Positions 14,336-16,294 of a stretch of DNA of 16,294 bases are shown here, piece after piece. Both the position numbers and the translations under genes were made by a program. Source of the stretch: SLQH01 sp964612995. GTDB lineage: Bacteria; Planctomycetota; UBA11346. Within the stretch, counting starts at the first letter, position 1, and every line of letters begins with the position of its first letter. The notes under the pieces were generated by a model, which saw nothing but the letters and a program-made list of their open reading frames with translations, did no database searches and had not been told where the DNA came from. The stretch covers positions 1 through 16,294 of the forward strand of contig CAZTGE010000094.1 in assembly GCA_964612995.1 (NCBI GenBank), given 5' to 3'.

Positions 14336-15901
14336 ATGGCGCATCGACGGGTACAGGTGCTCGATCGCGAGCTGCGGTTGGGTAATCTCGGCAAGGTGCT
14401 CTACCCGGCGACGGGGTTCACCAAAGCAGGAGTCATCGATTACTACACCAGGATCGACGAATGGCTGCTGCCCTATCTGCGCACCAGACCCCTGACGCTC
14501 AAGCGATATCCCGATGGCGTGGAATCGGCTCCGTTCTACGAGAAGCGCTGTCCGCGCCATCGTCCGCAATGGATGAGCACGGCGCTGGTCGCCCATCGCG
14601 GCGGGAAACAACTGCGCTACTGCGCGGTCAACGATCTGGCCGATCTGACCTGGGTCGCGGGGATGGCCTCGCTCGAACTGCACGTGCTCATGAGCCGGGG
14701 CATGCGGCCGGAGCGTCCGACGGCGGTGGTCTTCGACCTCGACCCGGGGCCACCGGCCGGCCTGCTGGAGGCCGCCGCGGTGGCGGCGAAGCTACGCCGC
14801 GTGCTCGCGCGCATCGGCCTGAGTGCGGTGGCCAAGGTCTCCGGCGGCAAGGGGGTGCATTGCTACGTCCCGGTCAATCTGCCGCTCGATTTCTCCCGGA
14901 GCAAGGATTTCGCGCGTACGGTGGCGCGCCAGCTCGAGAAACACGACCCCGAGCACGTGGCCACCAGTATGAGCAAAGCGGCGCGCGCCGGGAAGGTGTT
15001 CATCGATTGGAGCCAGAATGACGCGCACAAGACCACGGTCTGCCCCTATTCGCTGCGGGGGGCGGAGCATCCGTGGGTATCGGCCCCGGTGAGCTGGGAG
15101 GAGCTCGACCAGGCCCTGGCGGCGGCAGACGCCGATGCGCTGCGCTTCACGCCGGCGACGGTGATCGAACGGCTGCAGCAGTCCGGCGACCTGTTCGCGC
15201 CGGTCCTGCGAACGCGGCAATGGCTGCCGGGCGCGGCGCCGATGTCGCCGCCGGCCCAGCCGGTCTGGACCAGTGACGGCGAACACGGCGCCGAAGCGGC
15301 CGCTGTGCGGATCTCGCTCGAACGCTATCACGCCAAACGCGATTTCGAGCTCACGTCCGAGCCGAGCGGCGTTGGCGTCGACCCGGCCGATTTCCGTTGC
15401 AGCTTCGTGGTGCAGAAGCATGCCGCGCGACGGTTGCACTATGATTTCCGCCTCGAGCTCGACGGCGTGCTGCGCTCCTGGGCGGTGCCCAAGGGGCCGA
15501 GCCTCGATCCGGACGTCAAGCGGCTCGCGGTGCAGGTCGAGGACCACCCGGTCGACTACGCCCGCTTCGAGGGCCGCATCCCCCAGGACGAATACGGCGG
15601 CGGTGCGGTGATCGTATGGGATTTCGGCAGCTACGCCCCGGCCACCGACACCGGTGAGCGCGAACAGACGCTGCGGTCGGGGCTGGAAGCCGGCAAGCTC
15701 GACTTCATCCTCGATGGAATCAAGTTGCGCGGCCGCTTCACCCTGGTGCGCACCGGCTCCGCGCGCGACGGCAGACAGCAGTGGCTGCTGATCAAAGCGG
15801 ACGACCTCGCCGCACAGCGGAACGTCGACATCCTCGATACCGATCCCTATTCGGTCGTCTCGGGGCTTTGGGTCGAGGACGTGGCGGCCGCAGAGGGGTG
15901 A
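14336..15901 (+). CDS. LigD-type polymerase/primase fused to 3'-phosphoesterase (POL-PE), no ligase domain
   Basis: A 521-residue two-domain NHEJ end-processing enzyme. Residues 1-295 are the LigD-type archaeo-eukaryotic primase/polymerase: metal ligands D134-x-D136 in VVFDLDPGP, SGGKGVHCYVP at 169-179, D224 in FIDWSQND and HKTTVCPYSLR. Residues about 329-510 are the phosphoesterase that cleans 3' ends: YHAKRDFELT, then VQKHAARRLHYDFRLELDG. H362, H368, D370, R372 and H404 reproduce the spacing of the known PE active site (Pseudomonas LigD H42, H48, D50, R52, H84). The order POL-PE is that of mycobacterial LigD with the ligase removed. ATG 14336 starts two bases after the Ku stop; a GTG at 14330 overlapping that stop is an alternative. 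No signal or membrane segment. Confidence 0.95.
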   Translation: MAHRRVQVLDRELRLGNLGKVLYPATGFTKAGVIDYYTRIDEWLLPYLRTRPLTLKRYPDGVESAPFYEKRCPRHRPQWMSTALVAHRGGKQLRYCAVNDLADLTWVAGMASLELHVLMSRGMRPERPTAVVFDLDPGPPAGLLEAAAVAAKLRRVLARIGLSAVAKVSGGKGVHCYVPVNLPLDFSRSKDFARTVARQLEKHDPEHVATSMSKAARAGKVFIDWSQNDAHKTTVCPYSLRGAEHPWVSAPVSWEELDQALAAADADALRFTPATVIERLQQSGDLFAPVLRTRQWLPGAAPMSPPAQPVWTSDGEHGAEAAAVRISLERYHAKRDFELTSEPSGVGVDPADFRCSFVVQKHAARRLHYDFRLELDGVLRSWAVPKGPSLDPDVKRLAVQVEDHPVDYARFEGRIPQDEYGGGAVIVWDFGSYAPATDTGEREQTLRSGLEAGKLDFILDGIKLRGRFTLVRTGSARDGRQQWLLIKADDLAAQRNVDILDTDPYSVVSGLWVEDVAAAEG

Positions 15902-16009
15902 AAGCGAGCGCCGGCGTCGGGCGTTCTACCGGGCGTTGCCTGATCGCCCGGCTGCGGCAGGGTGGGTCCGAGCTGGTCGCCGGTCCGGCGCCAGCATGAG
16001 GAGGTCATC
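15902..16009 (+). other. short spacer after the end-joining operon
   Basis: No gene seen. A CGGGCG...CGCCCG hairpin (15930-15950, nine-base loop) could help end the operon transcript, but it has no T-run, so it is not called a terminator. A strong AGGAGG ribosome site at its end (about 15999-16004) precedes the ATG of the broken gene that follows. Confidence 0.4.
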
Positions 16010-16117
16010 ATGCCGAGGCATGGTCGTCGTATTACGGTGCGATCGCCACGGGCGGTGAGCTCGACGAAAAGACCATGGCGTTGATCGGTCTGGCGGCAGG
16101 GATGGCCTTGAATTGCC
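16010..16117 (+). pseudogene. truncated, frameshifted carboxymuconolactone decarboxylase/AhpD-like remnant
   Basis: A good ribosome site leads to ATG 16010, but that frame ends after 24 codons. The frame shifted by two bases reads AEAWSSYYGAIATGG followed by ELDEKTMALIGLAAGMALNC. This matches the N-terminal part of small CMD/AhpD-like proteins (F/W-x-x-YYGA-x-x-x-GG-x-LD-x-KT-x-x-LI-x-LA-x-x-x-A-x-x-C). That frame has a TGA just upstream and no start of its own, so a small insertion or deletion near the start codon has broken the gene. The recognisable homology stops near the first cysteine, where the CxxC would follow, and the sequence passes into the hairpin array. An alternative is a programmed frameshift, but the missing C-terminal half argues for a dead fragment. 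Confidence 0.65.
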
Positions 16118-16127
16118 GTGACGACTC

Positions 16128-16251
16128 AGGGGCTTCGCCCCTACGGTCCTCACTGCGTGAGGACCTGCCCCTCTGGCTTTGTCGTGGTTCGCCTGAATCT
16201 GCCGGCAGATTCAGGCGTGGGCGGATCGGCTGCGCCGACACGTATCCGCCC
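16128..16251. repeat. dense array of perfect hairpins at the right edge
   Basis: Four elements in 124 bases. AGGGGC-TTC-GCCCCT lies at 16128-16142. A 9-bp stem, GGTCCTCAC with loop TGC, lies at 16145-16165. A perfect 26-base palindrome lies at 16191-16216 (left arm GCCTGAATCTGCC). A nested hairpin lies at 16219-16251, with outer arms GGGCGGAT/ATCCGCCC around CGGC-TGC-GCCG. A small GGCC-TGAC-GGCC follows near 16272. It carries no T-runs and no CRISPR-like direct repeats. The array interrupts the CMD-like remnant and probably continues past the window. It is likely an extragenic palindromic repeat cassette; its relation to the left-edge cluster is inferred from style, not from shared sequence. 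Confidence 0.6.
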
Positions 16252-16294
16252 TCCGGCGGCACTTGCTCCTCGGCCTGACGGCCTGCGGGGCTGC

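Noticed and set aside
16128..16294. A CRISPR array at the right edge
   Set aside because: The hairpins have different sequences and no regular direct repeats or spacers, and no cas gene is present.

Overview
The window is about two-thirds GC with dense, short-spaced genes. Its gene content looks gammaproteobacterial: topoisomerase I has the long gamma-type C-terminus with three zinc fingers, the tRNA-Phe begins GGCC and lacks an encoded CCA, and an outer-membrane barrel protein is present. A Chromatiales/Ectothiorhodospiraceae-like organism is my best guess, but this is inference and nothing fixes the genus.

Layout, left to right. Positions 1-156 hold closely packed small inverted repeats. 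A GIY-YIG nuclease (minus strand) and a one-domain cupin (plus) follow. Next is a short remnant of a rhamnulokinase-type sugar kinase, then an unrecognised exported protein with an acidic tail (minus). A one-chain transketolase-like thiamine-diphosphate enzyme (plus) is divergent from it. An unrecognised membrane-anchored protein (minus) then shares a divergent promoter region with topA (plus); that region contains a clean 7-2-7 dyad. topA is followed by tRNA-Phe(GAA) and an intrinsic terminator. Accessory single genes come next: a VIT1/CCC1-type transporter, a small outer-membrane barrel protein (minus), a Pmp3/UPF0057 proteolipid and an aldo/keto reductase.

The main feature is 11547-15901, four plus-strand genes with gaps of 42, 3 and 2 bases that together encode a complete bacterial non-homologous end-joining (NHEJ) system. 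The order is Ku, stand-alone ATP-dependent ligase, a second divergent Ku, then a polymerase-phosphoesterase fusion. In many bacteria one Ku works with one LigD carrying POL, PE and LIG domains in a single chain. Here LigD is split into LIG and POL-PE, Ku is doubled, and the ligase has an N-terminal extension with four CxxC pairs that looks like a double zinc ribbon. A plausible reading is that the two Ku proteins form a heterodimer, and that both recruit the enzymes through their similar DL-x(5)-EASL tails. The zinc module would give the split ligase its own DNA or partner contact. Both of these last points are inference.

After the operon there is a start-less, frame-disrupted remnant of a carboxymuconolactone-decarboxylase-like gene. 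It runs straight into a second dense array of hairpins reaching the window end. Similar closely spaced hairpins lie upstream of the transporter and upstream of the barrel protein, which suggests an extragenic palindromic repeat family.
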